Assembly (NCBI GenBank): GCA_030067835.1
Contig: CP092441.1
Span: forward strand, 1,054,001 to 1,118,000
From: Chakrabartyella piscis
Lineage (GTDB): Bacteria > Bacillota > Clostridia > Lachnospirales > Anaerotignaceae
Direction: 5' to 3'
DNA length: 64,000 bases
The position numbers and the translations under genes were made by a program. The notes under the pieces are model-generated. The model was not told the origin of the DNA. It saw only the letters and a list, made by a program, of their open reading frames with translations, and searched no databases. Of this stretch, positions 44,818 through 53,829 are shown piece after piece (positions within the stretch are counted from its first letter, which is position 1; each line of letters opens with the position of its first letter).

Positions 44818-46107
44818 ATGGATAGGAAAAATGGTATTTTGTTTACAAGTGATTTGCAACAAGAATTGAAGGCGAAATTTTATTATCCAGATGCAGACCC
44901 GCTACATGGAACAAGATTGTTTTTTGAAAATTCTGGTGGTTCATTGCGTTTGAAAAGTGCTGTAGAAGCAAAAGCGGCTTTGGAAATGTTTCCAGATTGT
45001 CCAGAAAGAATCCATGAAAGATCTTTGTATTTGAAAGGTTTGGTGGAAGAAGGCACAAAACAAATTTTGGAAATTATGTTTGGTGCAAAATCAGGTGCTT
45101 TGATTACAGAATTGACTGCATCACAAACCATGTTTCGTATCATTGGTACCATTATGGAAAATGTGTCTGGTGGCAATGCGGTTACAACTGCAATTGAACA
45201 TCCATCTTCTCATGATGCAGTGGAATTTTATTGCAAACAAACAAATAGAGAATTTCGTGTAATTCCAGCAAGTCATGTCACAGGTGGCATTGATCCAGCA
45301 GAAATCAAAAACTACGTAGATAAAGATACGGTGTTGCTCAGTGTGATGGCAGCTTCCAATATTTCTGGTACCATTATGGATATGGAAGCCATTGTCAAAG
45401 AAGCACGTGCCATCAACCCAGATATTTATATTGTCAGTGATGCAGTGCAACACGCACCTCATTGTGCAATGGATGTGGAAGAATTGCAAGTAGATGCTAT
45501 GAATTTTGCACCATATAAATTCTTTGGTGTACGTGGTTGTGGTTTTGCATATGTATCTGATCGTGTTGCAAAAATGCCACATCCAAAATTGACTGCAAAA
45601 CAAGAAATGGTATGGGAGCTTGGAACACCATCACCTGGTAACTTTGCTTCTATTTTGCAAGTCATTGACTATGTATGTGAAATTGGTGGCAAATTCAGCA
45701 CCAGTACAGACAGAAAAGAATTGTATTTGGAAGGAATTCATCGCATTCATTTGCAAGAAAGAGCACTTCTTTATCACTTACTAGAAGGCAGTGCAGAAGT
45801 TCCTGGTTTGCGACATATCAAAGGAGTCAATGTCTATGTAGATACAGAAGATTTGACCAAACGTGATTTGATTGTGGCAATGGGAATTCAAGGAATTGAT
45901 TTCACAGAATGTGTCGCAGAATATCAAAAGCGTGGTGTAACGGTATTTGAACGTGTGAATACAAGCTTGTATTCCAAACGAATTGTAGAGGCATTGGGGT
46001 TATCTGGTGCAATTCGTGTATCACCTTTGCATTGCCACGGAATTGAAGATATCGAAGCATTCTTGAAGATTACAAAAGAAATGGCAAGTACATATTCTGA
46101 ATCATAA
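44818..46107 (+). CDS. Class V aminotransferase, cysteine-desulfurase/epimerase-like
   Basis: 429 residues. PLP fold type I, class V: IEHPSSHDAVEF near residue 122, MAASNISGTIMDME near 178, SDAVQHAPH near 206 and PLP lysine Lys234 in FAPYKFFGVRGCGF. AAAGGAGG precedes the ATG. It does not look like the housekeeping IscS: there is no IscU neighbour and its partner is a symporter gene 23 bases downstream. A role in breaking down an imported amino acid is inference. Confidence 0.82.
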   Translation: MDRKNGILFTSDLQQELKAKFYYPDADPLHGTRLFFENSGGSLRLKSAVEAKAALEMFPDCPERIHERSLYLKGLVEEGTKQILEIMFGAKSGALITELTASQTMFRIIGTIMENVSGGNAVTTAIEHPSSHDAVEFYCKQTNREFRVIPASHVTGGIDPAEIKNYVDKDTVLLSVMAASNISGTIMDMEAIVKEARAINPDIYIVSDAVQHAPHCAMDVEELQVDAMNFAPYKFFGVRGCGFAYVSDRVAKMPHPKLTAKQEMVWELGTPSPGNFASILQVIDYVCEIGGKFSTSTDRKELYLEGIHRIHLQERALLYHLLEGSAEVPGLRHIKGVNVYVDTEDLTKRDLIVAMGIQGIDFTECVAEYQKRGVTVFERVNTSLYSKRIVEALGLSGAIRVSPLHCHGIEDIEAFLKITKEMASTYSES

Positions 46108-46480
46108 TATAATTTTAGGAGGGCGTACATATGGAAAGTTTGAAAAAATTATCACTTGGTAAAAAGATTTTAATTGGTATGGTCATTGGTTTGGCAATTG
46201 GATTTATTTCGGCAGACGCAGCAGCAGCAATTTCTCCAATTGGAGATATTTTCTTAAGACTTTTGAAAATGTTGATTGTTCCTTTGGTATTCTTAAGTAT
46301 CATCAGTGGTGTTTGTAAAATGGGTGATGTGAAACAATTGCGTACAGTTGGTTTGCGTTTCATTTTGTACATTATCATCACATCTGGTGTTGCAGCAACA
46401 GTGGGTGTTATTGCTGGTTTGATTGTACAACCAGGTTCTGGCACAACAGAATTTTTGGCAGCAGCAGAAGCAGCAGAAAG

Positions 46481-46488
46481 TGTAACCT
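46481..46488. repeat. Target-site duplication, left copy
   Basis: TGTAACCT directly before the left end of the element, repeated at 47962-47969. Confidence 0.95.
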
Positions 46489-46560
46489 GGGACTATCCCA
46501 AAGTTTGTGTAAACCTCCAAATTGATGTATGATAAATACAATCAGTTTGGAGGTTTTATT

Positions 46561-47820
46561 ATGGCAAAAAGAACAAGAAGCGAAACACCACAAAAACAAG
46601 CAATGCGAGAAATGATGAAAGAATATTTAAAAAACAATGATGTATCCGTCAAAAATGGTGCAGACGTAAACGCCATCATGAGGGACATGATGTCTGTAAT
46701 TCTCGAAGGCTCTCTTGATGAGGAACTAGACGAAGAATTAGGCTATTCTAAGTATGATTACGCAAACAAAGACACAAAAAACAGCAGAAATGGACACTCT
46801 TCCAAAACCATGCACACAAGTTATGGCGATATGGAGCTCGCTATCCCTAGAGATCGCAATAGCGAATATGAGCCACAGCTCATCAAGAAATATCAAAACA
46901 CTGTCACACAAGACATGGAAGAAAAAATCATATCTATGTACGCCAAAGGTATGACCACCAGTGATATTGAAGATCATATGCGAGAGCTTTACGACATCAA
47001 AATATCAGACAGTACAATCAGTAGAGTTACAGATAAAATCATTCCTATCGTGAAAGAGTGGCAGGAGCGCCCGCTGGAATCAGTCTATGCCGTTGTTTTT
47101 ATGGATGCAATCCATTTCCATGTACGAAGCGAAGGGCGAATTGTGAAAAAGGCTGTATATATTGCCTTGGGTATAGATATGTCTGGTCGCAAAGATGTAC
47201 TTGGTATGTATGTAGGCGAAAATGAAAGTGCGAAATTCTGGCTTTCTATCATGAATGGTCTCAAAAATAGAGGTATTCAAGACATTCTAATTGCCTGTAT
47301 TGATGGACTAATCGGCTTTCCCCAAGCCATTGAAGCTGTTTTCCCACAGACCGAAATACAACACTGTGTTATTCATCAAATCCGCAATTCAACAAGATTT
47401 GTATCGTACAAAGATATCAAAGCGTTGATGGCAGATTTGAAACGAGTATATGCAGCTGCAACAGAAGAAATTGCTTTAAACGAACTGGAATTATTCGCTG
47501 AAAAATGGAATCAGAAATACCCTAAAATCTACAAATCTTGGATGGATAATTGGGCTACCTTATCCACGTATTTCAAGTATCCCGAAGCCATTAGACGGCT
47601 TATTTATACCACAAATGCCATCGAAGGTTTTAACCGTCAGTTACGAAAAGTGACAAAAAGTAAGACTATCTTTCCATCCGACGATAGTCTTTTGAAAATG
47701 CTCTATTTAGCCACTATGGACATTACCAAAAAATGGACAGGTCACCGCCAAGATTGGGGTCAAATCCATTCTCAACTTGAAATTTATTTTGAAGAACGTT
47801 TGGACGAAGCTGGATATTGA
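46561..47820 (+). CDS. IS256-family transposase (mutator type)
   Basis: 419 residues, full length. DDE residues are likely the Asp of VVFMDAIHF, the Asp of IACIDGLIGFPQAIEAVFP and the Glu of TTNAIEGFNRQLRKVTK, with the TKSKTIFPSDDSLLKMLYLA tail. TTTGGAGG precedes the ATG. It appears functional, so the element may still move. Base composition is less extreme in codon choice than neighbouring genes. Confidence 0.96.
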   Translation: MAKRTRSETPQKQAMREMMKEYLKNNDVSVKNGADVNAIMRDMMSVILEGSLDEELDEELGYSKYDYANKDTKNSRNGHSSKTMHTSYGDMELAIPRDRNSEYEPQLIKKYQNTVTQDMEEKIISMYAKGMTTSDIEDHMRELYDIKISDSTISRVTDKIIPIVKEWQERPLESVYAVVFMDAIHFHVRSEGRIVKKAVYIALGIDMSGRKDVLGMYVGENESAKFWLSIMNGLKNRGIQDILIACIDGLIGFPQAIEAVFPQTEIQHCVIHQIRNSTRFVSYKDIKALMADLKRVYAAATEEIALNELELFAEKWNQKYPKIYKSWMDNWATLSTYFKYPEAIRRLIYTTNAIEGFNRQLRKVTKSKTIFPSDDSLLKMLYLATMDITKKWTGHRQDWGQIHSQLEIYFEERLDEAGY

Positions 47821-47833
47821 TAGTCAGATTATA

Positions 47834-47861
47834 TTGACATTTTTAAAAGTAACGCTATAAT
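47834..47861 (+). promoter_or_regulatory. Outward-facing promoter near the right end of the IS
   Basis: TTGACA (47834-47839), a 16-base spacer and TATAAT (47856-47861). It points out of the element toward the 3' symporter fragment. A hairpin, AAGGGCAGA (47869-47877)/TCTGCCCTT (47890-47898), lies behind it but has no T tract. Confidence 0.6.
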
Positions 47862-47961
47862 ACAAAGCAAGGGCAGAACCAAAATCGACTCTGCCCTTCA
47901 TGTAACTATTCATATATCATACATCTAAATTTTCAGTTTACACAAAACTTGAAACTGTCCC

Positions 47962-47969
47962 TGTAACCT
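47962..47969. repeat. Target-site duplication, right copy
   Basis: TGTAACCT directly after the right end of the element. Confidence 0.95.
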
Positions 47970-48890
47970 ATAACTTTATTGACAATGTGGTGTTGTGGGT
48001 TCCAGAAAATATCGTAATTTCAATGTATAGCACAGAAATGTTGCAAATCATCGTATTCGCTCTTTTCGTTGGTGTTGCATTGTTGTCCTTGGGTGAAAAA
48101 GTATCTGGTTTGGTTTCTTTGATTGGTCAAGGAACTGACACTATGTTGAAAATCACAGAATTCGTAATGGAATTTTCTCCATTTGGTATTGCAGCATTGA
48201 TGGCATCTTTGGTGACAAAAGTCAGTGGTGCAACTATGAAAGAAGTAATTCTTTTGATTATCACAGATAACGTTTGTGCAATCTTACTCTTGTTCATTAT
48301 CTATCCTTTGATGATCAAAGTTTTTGCAAAATTGGATGGTTACAAATTCTTGAAAAGAATCTCTGGTCCAATTATCGTTGCGCTTACAACATCTTCTTCA
48401 GCAGCAACATTGCCTGTATCCATTCGTACAGCAGAAGAAAAATTGGGTGTTCCAGAAAAAATTTATGGCTTCACATTGCCACTTGGTAATACATGTGGTA
48501 TGAATGGTTTTGCTTTGTTCATTGGTTTGTGCTGTATCTTTGCTTCCAACTTGTATGGATTCCCTATTACTTTTGGTGGCATTGCACAATTCGTATTCTT
48601 GGGTATCATCTTGTCCATTGGTGCTGCTGGTGTCAAAGGTGCTGGTGTGGTTATGTCCACAGTATTGTTGGAATCCCTTGGTATGCCATTGACATTGATT
48701 CCAATTTTGGCAGCAATCTGGCCAACAATTGACCCTGCTCATACCACACTCAACAACGTAAGTGACTTGACAGGTACAACCATCATTGCAAGACAATTGA
48801 ACCAATTGGATGAAGAAGTATTTGCAAAAGACTGATTGCAATAGAAAATAATAGAATAAATAGAAAATAGTGAAATAAAATAGATATAGA

Positions 48891-48928
48891 AAAACGGATG
48901 AAGGAATACCCCGCCTCATCCGTTTTTT
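48891..48928. terminator. Bidirectional terminator after the symporter
   Basis: AAAACGGATGA (48891-48901) pairs with TCATCCGTTTT (48916 onward). T tracts exist on both strands, serving the symporter operon and the convergent RpiR gene. Confidence 0.85.
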
Positions 48929-48953
48929 TGTTGCGTGCATATAAAAGAAAAGT

Positions 48954-49811
48954 TCAATACAATTCCATTTGTGTTGTATAATGATTGATCAATTCCAATT
49001 TTTCTTTATTTTTCATACCTACTTTTTTACAAATATAAGTTGCCAAAATTTCAGCAGTGAACAAAGTTGCCACATGGGAATTGAAGAAAGTCAATGTTTT
49101 TGCATCATTGGTGAATAAAAATGTTGCATATTTTGCAATGGGTGCTGTTGGTGTATCTGTCAAAACAATGATGGTGGCACCAGCATGATATGCCATTTCA
49201 GCAGACAACAAACTCAACTTGGAATAACGAGCATGACTGGTTACAATCAAACAATCTTTGCTGGTGATGTCAGATAAAAAATCAAAGGTATTGCCACCAA
49301 CATGAGGCTTTGCAAACACCAATGGTAAAGTATCCTTCAAAATAACCGTCAAAAAAGCAGTGATGGAAGCACAGGATCTAGAGCCAATGATATATTTTAC
49401 TTTGGAACGTATAATGGCATCTGTGGCAGCATCAAAGGTTTGGTGTGAATTTTTGGCAATGACAGACTGAATATTGCTTTGTACAGAAGCGGAAACCGTT
49501 TCAATGATGGAGCTTTTGCTCAGTTCGGACATACTAGATGCTAATTTTACAGCTGGCATGGTGTGTGTATCATTTTTGTCATCCAAATAAGAATTGTATT
49601 CGTCACGAATGAAGTTCTGGAAATCAGAATACCCAGAAAAGTCCAAATCTTTTACCAAACGCAAAACAGAAGAATGGCTTGCACCAGAAGATTCTGCAAG
49701 GGTAGTAGAGGTCATATAGCAACAAGAACGAAAATTACCGAGAACAAAATCGGCAATGGTACGTTCTGTTTTTGTTAGGTTTGCAACTTTGATTTTTTCT
49801 TGTAATGTCAT
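48954..49811 (-). CDS. MurR/RpiR-family transcriptional regulator
   Basis: 285 residues, minus strand. N-terminal HTH-6 domain (TKTERTIADFVLGNF ... ESSGASHSSVLRLVKDLDFSGYSDFQ) and a C-terminal SIS sugar-phosphate-like domain (YIIGSRSCASITAFLT; IVTSHARYSKLSLLSAEMAYHAGATIIVLTD). ATG 49811 is preceded by AGAAGGG; the upstream ATG at 49832 has none. It converges on the aminotransferase-symporter operon, a possible target. Confidence 0.86.
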   Translation of the reverse strand: MTLQEKIKVANLTKTERTIADFVLGNFRSCCYMTSTTLAESSGASHSSVLRLVKDLDFSGYSDFQNFIRDEYNSYLDDKNDTHTMPAVKLASSMSELSKSSIIETVSASVQSNIQSVIAKNSHQTFDAATDAIIRSKVKYIIGSRSCASITAFLTVILKDTLPLVFAKPHVGGNTFDFLSDITSKDCLIVTSHARYSKLSLLSAEMAYHAGATIIVLTDTPTAPIAKYATFLFTNDAKTLTFFNSHVATLFTAEILATYICKKVGMKNKEKLELINHYTTQMELY

Positions 49812-50015
49812 AAGATAACCCTTCTTTTCCATAATTTTAAGATTATAGATAGTATAACAAAAAAATATAAAAAAGTCATGAAAAAAACAATAAAAAAACA
49901 GGGAATGTGTATATTCATATATTTTTTTGGCGTTGAGTGGACTTGTATTACTTTGTTATAAAAGAAAGGCATTCAAAATAATACTCCACCTGTCATATGA
50001 GCAAACCTCACCACC

Positions 50016-50043
50016 TGTCATCCTGAGCGTAGCGAAGGAGCTT
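50016..50043. repeat. Dispersed repeat, TGTCATCCTGAGCG family
   Basis: TGTCATCCTGAGCGTAGCGA then AGGAGCTT. It resembles repeats widely seen in Clostridia and is related to those at 16534 and 31298. Confidence 0.6.
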
Positions 50044-50152
50044 ATCTTTTTTAAACCCAACAAATTGCAATTCATCCACCAGAAACGAAATAATTTCATA
50101 AAATTTACGAAAACCGCTCAAAACTCCTGTAAAATAGTGTATAATAAAGTTA

Positions 50153-50313
50153 GGCAACACTGCACAACCCTCTATCACAATCTTTACGGTTTATTTTCCC
50201 GTCAGAATCACCAAAAATACTCAACGATATTTCCGATATCGCCTGCGTTTTTTGATAATTGTGACGAAAAAATCTACTCGTAAATTTTGCAATTAGGGTT
50301 ATACGGTATTGCC
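50153..50313 (+). repeat. MITE-like repeat, copy C (intergenic)
   Basis: 161 bp, with the cleanest left end (GGCAACACTGCACAACC) and right end GGTATTGCC, an imperfect inverted repeat of the left end. The frame used in copies A and B is open here until a TAA at 50281. It lies 77 bases before polA. Confidence 0.85.
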
Positions 50314-50390
50314 TTTATGCAATATGGAGAAGTTTGCGTTTCTGTCAAAAAGATGGAAATGATTCGATAAAAGAAATACAGGAGGTCAAT

Positions 50391-53159
50391 ATGGCTGAAA
50401 AAATTATGATTGTAGATGGAAATAGTATTGTCAATAGAGCCTTTTATGGGGTACCACTTTTGACCAATAGCGAAGGTAAATATACCAATGGGGTCTATGG
50501 TTTTTTGAATATTTTATTCAAACTTTTGGATGAAGACAAGCCAGAATATTTGGCAGTTGCATTTGACTTAAAAGGACCAACTTTCAGACACGATACCTTC
50601 AAAGAATACAAAGGCACCAGAAAAGGTATGCCAGAAGAACTGAGAGAACAAATGCCATTGCTCAAAGAAATGCTCACCAAAATGAACATTCGTATTGTGG
50701 AAATGGCAGGATTTGAAGCAGATGATATCCTTGGCACCATTTCAGCACAGGCAGAAGCAGCAGGAATCGAGCCAATTGTGGTATCAGGAGACCGAGATTT
50801 GTTGCAACTTGCAAGTGAAACTTTACGTGTGCGTATTCCAAAAACCAAAGGTGGACGTACAGAAGTGGAAGATTACTACGCAGCAGATGTCATTGCAAAA
50901 TATGGTGTGACACCAACAGAATTCATTGATGTGAAAGCACTTATGGGGGATGCATCTGATAACATACCAGGTGTGCCAAAAATTGGTGAAAAAACAGCAA
51001 CCAAAATCATTCAACAATACCAAACCATTGAAAATGCAATTGCACATGCAGATGAAGTGAAACCAAATATGGCATCCAAAAACTTGCAAGAATTCCAAGA
51101 ACAAGCAAGACTCAGCAAATTTTTGGCAACCATCATTAGAGATATGCCATTGGAATTTGTACCAGAAACCATGAAAATTGATGGGATGTTCAATGCAGAA
51201 TCCTACGCAATGGTGAAACGTTTGAATTTCAAAAGCATGTTCACAAGATTTGGTGCAAATGTCAAATTGGAAGAAGTGGAAGTAGAACAAATTTCCTTGG
51301 GTGGTGTATCTGAAACATCAGGTTGGGTTTTGGCAGAAGACGATGACATTCCAGATGCATTTTTGGAAGTGGAAGAACCCAAAACCACACCACAAATGGC
51401 TGGAACATACATCCAAATGGCATTGGAAACCAAAGATGTGTTTGCAAACTTACCAAAGGAAGAAACTGCTTGTATATTTGTGGTAGATGGCGGTGTGTTC
51501 TGTGGTTTGGCTTTGTACCAAGGAGGAGCAGGTGGTACATGGATAGAAGCATCTGCAATGAATACAGCAGAAGATATTTTGGAAATGGCTAAGGATTTCT
51601 TGATGGATCAAGATAGTTCAAAAGTAGGTCATGACATCAAAAAAGATTTCAAATTGTTGCGTGAATTGGGTGTTAATGTCACTTTTGATGCTTTTGATAC
51701 AGCAATTGGTGCCTATATTTTAAATCCAACCAACTCTTCTTATGCATATGATGATTTGGCTAGGGATTTTCTTGGTGAAGTAATTCCATCAGAAGAAGAA
51801 ATTTTGGGTAAAGGACGTAAAAAAGTAACATTGCATTCCTTGACAGTGGAAGAACGTATGCAATTTGTGTTGACCAATGCAAGGGTGTTATTGGAAAGCA
51901 AACAAGTGATTTTACAAAAACTGAAAGCAAACCAACAAGAAGAATTGTTCTACGATATGGAAATGCCATTGGTGTATGTTTTGAATGATATGGAAACATA
52001 TGGCATCAAAATTGATAAAAATGCTTTGATGGTGTATCAAGATATGCTAGAAGGCAAAATCAATACCTTAACCACACAAATTTATGATCTTGCAGGCGAA
52101 GAATTCAACATCAATTCCCCAAAACAAATGGGTGTTGTGTTGTTTGAAAACTTGGGACTCAAAGGTGGTAAAAAAACAAAAACAGGATATTCCACAGCAG
52201 CAGATGTATTGGAAAAACTCCGTTTGGAACATCCAATTGTTGCAAAAATATTGGAGTATAGACAGCTTGCAAAACTGAAAAGCACATATGCAGATGGATT
52301 GTTGACTGTGATGGATGAAACAACTGAAAAGATCTATTCCACTTTCAATCAAACCATAACTGCAACTGGTAGAATCAGCTCTACAGAACCAAACTTGCAA
52401 AACATTCCTGTACGCATGGAATTGGGTCGTGAACTTAGAAAAATCTTCATTCCACAAAGCGATGAATATTGTTTCTTGGATGCAGATTATTCTCAAATTG
52501 AGTTGCGTGTTTTGGCACACATTGCAGGAGATGAAACCCTCATCTATGCCTTCAATCACAACCAAGATATCCATAGATTGACAGCATCACAAGTGTTCCA
52601 TGTGCCATTTGAAGAAGTGACAGATTTGCAAAGAAGAAATGCAAAAGCAGTCAACTTTGGGATTGTCTATGGAATTGGTGCTTTTAGCTTGAGCCAAGAT
52701 TTGGAAATCACCAGAAAAGAAGCAGAAGCTTATATTGCAGCATACTTTGCAAAATATCCAAAAATCAAAGAATATTTGGATCAAACAGTCCAAGATGCCA
52801 AGGAAAATGGCTATGCAAAAACCCTTTGGAATCGTAGACGTGATATGCCAGAACTCCAAAGCAGCAACTTCATCCAACGTAGTTTTGGTGAACGTGTGGC
52901 AATGAATATGCCAATTCAAGGCAGTGCAGCGGATATCATCAAAATTGCAATGGTCAAAGTGCGTGAAGCTTTGATTGCTGGTGGCTATCGTTCTCGTTTG
53001 ATTTTGCAAGTACATGATGAGTTGCTCATTGAAACCCATAAGGATGAAGTGGTAGCAGTATCCAAAATCTTAAAAGAAAATATGGAAATGGCAGCCAGCT
53101 TATCTGTACCATTGGATGTGGATGTACACAAAGGAAACTCTTGGTATGAAGCTAAATAA
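50391..53159 (+). CDS. polA: DNA polymerase I
   Basis: 922 residues. The N-terminal 5'-3' exonuclease (about 1-290) has VDGNSIVNRAFYG and GFEADDILGT. The middle 3'-5' exonuclease-like domain lacks a DxE motif (FVVDGGVF instead), so proofreading is probably lost, as in many Firmicutes. The polymerase domain has motif A DADYSQIELRVLAH, motif B RRNAKAVNFGIVYG and motif C VHDELLIE. It starts at ATG 50391 after ACAGGAGG; an in-frame ATG 19 codons earlier has no ribosome site. It is followed by coaE. Confidence 0.95.
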   Translation: MAEKIMIVDGNSIVNRAFYGVPLLTNSEGKYTNGVYGFLNILFKLLDEDKPEYLAVAFDLKGPTFRHDTFKEYKGTRKGMPEELREQMPLLKEMLTKMNIRIVEMAGFEADDILGTISAQAEAAGIEPIVVSGDRDLLQLASETLRVRIPKTKGGRTEVEDYYAADVIAKYGVTPTEFIDVKALMGDASDNIPGVPKIGEKTATKIIQQYQTIENAIAHADEVKPNMASKNLQEFQEQARLSKFLATIIRDMPLEFVPETMKIDGMFNAESYAMVKRLNFKSMFTRFGANVKLEEVEVEQISLGGVSETSGWVLAEDDDIPDAFLEVEEPKTTPQMAGTYIQMALETKDVFANLPKEETACIFVVDGGVFCGLALYQGGAGGTWIEASAMNTAEDILEMAKDFLMDQDSSKVGHDIKKDFKLLRELGVNVTFDAFDTAIGAYILNPTNSSYAYDDLARDFLGEVIPSEEEILGKGRKKVTLHSLTVEERMQFVLTNARVLLESKQVILQKLKANQQEELFYDMEMPLVYVLNDMETYGIKIDKNALMVYQDMLEGKINTLTTQIYDLAGEEFNINSPKQMGVVLFENLGLKGGKKTKTGYSTAADVLEKLRLEHPIVAKILEYRQLAKLKSTYADGLLTVMDETTEKIYSTFNQTITATGRISSTEPNLQNIPVRMELGRELRKIFIPQSDEYCFLDADYSQIELRVLAHIAGDETLIYAFNHNQDIHRLTASQVFHVPFEEVTDLQRRNAKAVNFGIVYGIGAFSLSQDLEITRKEAEAYIAAYFAKYPKIKEYLDQTVQDAKENGYAKTLWNRRRDMPELQSSNFIQRSFGERVAMNMPIQGSAADIIKIAMVKVREALIAGGYRSRLILQVHDELLIETHKDEVVAVSKILKENMEMAASLSVPLDVDVHKGNSWYEAK

Positions 53160-53177
53160 GTATAGAAATATGATGTT

Positions 53178-53205
53178 GTAGGGGTTGATGCCCACATCAA
53201 CCCGT
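53178..53205. repeat. GTAGGGG-family palindromic repeat between polA and coaE
   Basis: GTAGGGGTTGATGCCCACAT then CAACCCGT; GGGTTGATG pairs perfectly with CATCAACCC. Confidence 0.8.
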
Positions 53206-53222
53206 AACATAAGGAGAACCAA

Positions 53223-53816
53223 ATGAAAATCATTGGCTTGACAGGTGGAACAGGCAGTGGCAAAGGCTTTGTTTCTACTATATTAAAGGAAAAGGGTGCA
53301 TACATCATTGACGCAGATGGTGTTGCACATGAAATCATCAAAAAAGGCAAACCAGCATACACAGAATTGGTTGCTTATTTTGGTGTGGATATTTTGGATG
53401 ACTCAGGTGAAATTTTCCGTAAAAAACTAGGTGGCATTGTGTTTGGAGATTCAGAAAAATTGGCTTTTCTAAACCAGTGTACCCATGCATATATTGTAAA
53501 AGAGATCAAAGAGCAAATTGCAAATGCAACAACAGAAAACACAGCAAAATGTATCATTATAGATGCACCACTTTTGGTGGAAGCTGGCTTGGATTCCATT
53601 TGTGATGGAATTTGGGTTGTATTTGCAGAAGAAGATGTGCGTGTAGAACGTATTATGAAACGAGATTCCATTTCTTTGGATATGGCTAAAGCACGCATTG
53701 CAAACCAAAAAACTTGGGAAGAATATGCAAGTTTTGCAACAGAAATCATACCCAATATGGGAAATGTAGAATCCGTTATGGAACAAATAGAAGGGTTGCT
53801 GCAAAAATTCAAATAA
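53223..53816 (+). CDS. coaE: Dephospho-CoA kinase
   Basis: 197 residues. Walker A GGTGSGKG near residue 8, the DADGVAHEI segment near 35 and DAPLLVEAGLD near 118 are family marks. It catalyses the last step of coenzyme A synthesis, phosphorylating the ribose of dephospho-CoA. AAGGAG precedes the start. It follows polA, a usual Firmicutes association, and precedes the transglycosylase gene by 13 bases. Confidence 0.92.
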   Translation: MKIIGLTGGTGSGKGFVSTILKEKGAYIIDADGVAHEIIKKGKPAYTELVAYFGVDILDDSGEIFRKKLGGIVFGDSEKLAFLNQCTHAYIVKEIKEQIANATTENTAKCIIIDAPLLVEAGLDSICDGIWVVFAEEDVRVERIMKRDSISLDMAKARIANQKTWEEYASFATEIIPNMGNVESVMEQIEGLLQKFK

Positions 53817-53829
53817 GTGAGGATATTAA

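Larger units (their letters stand above)
46489..47961 (+). mobile_element. Complete IS256-family insertion sequence, 1473 bp
   Basis: The left end begins GGGACTATCCCAAAGTTTGT and the right end, read inverted, begins GGGACAGTTTCAAGTTTTGT; both continue into TGTAAAC and later share ATGTATGAT. An 8-bp duplication TGTAACCT flanks it, as expected for IS256 elements. One intact transposase gene fills most of it. Confidence 0.95.
46131..48835 (+). pseudogene. DAACS-family dicarboxylate/amino-acid:cation symporter gene split by an IS256-type element
   Basis: The 5' part (46131-46488) and 3' part (47970-48835) join exactly in frame if the element and one 8-bp target copy are removed, giving about 407 residues, the normal size. 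The 3' part carries the family core TTSSSAATLPVSIRTAEEKLGV and LPLGNTCGMNGFALFIG. As it stands the 5' part reads into the element and stops at 46532 after 133 codons; the 3' part has only a GTG at 47987 without ribosome site. The transporter is therefore very likely inactive. It is operonic with the aminotransferase. Confidence 0.93.

Noticed and set aside
49927..50283. 118-codon plus-strand open frame before polA
   Set aside because: It runs through a TGTCATCC repeat and the MITE-like copy C, has no ribosome site, and is better explained as repeat sequence.
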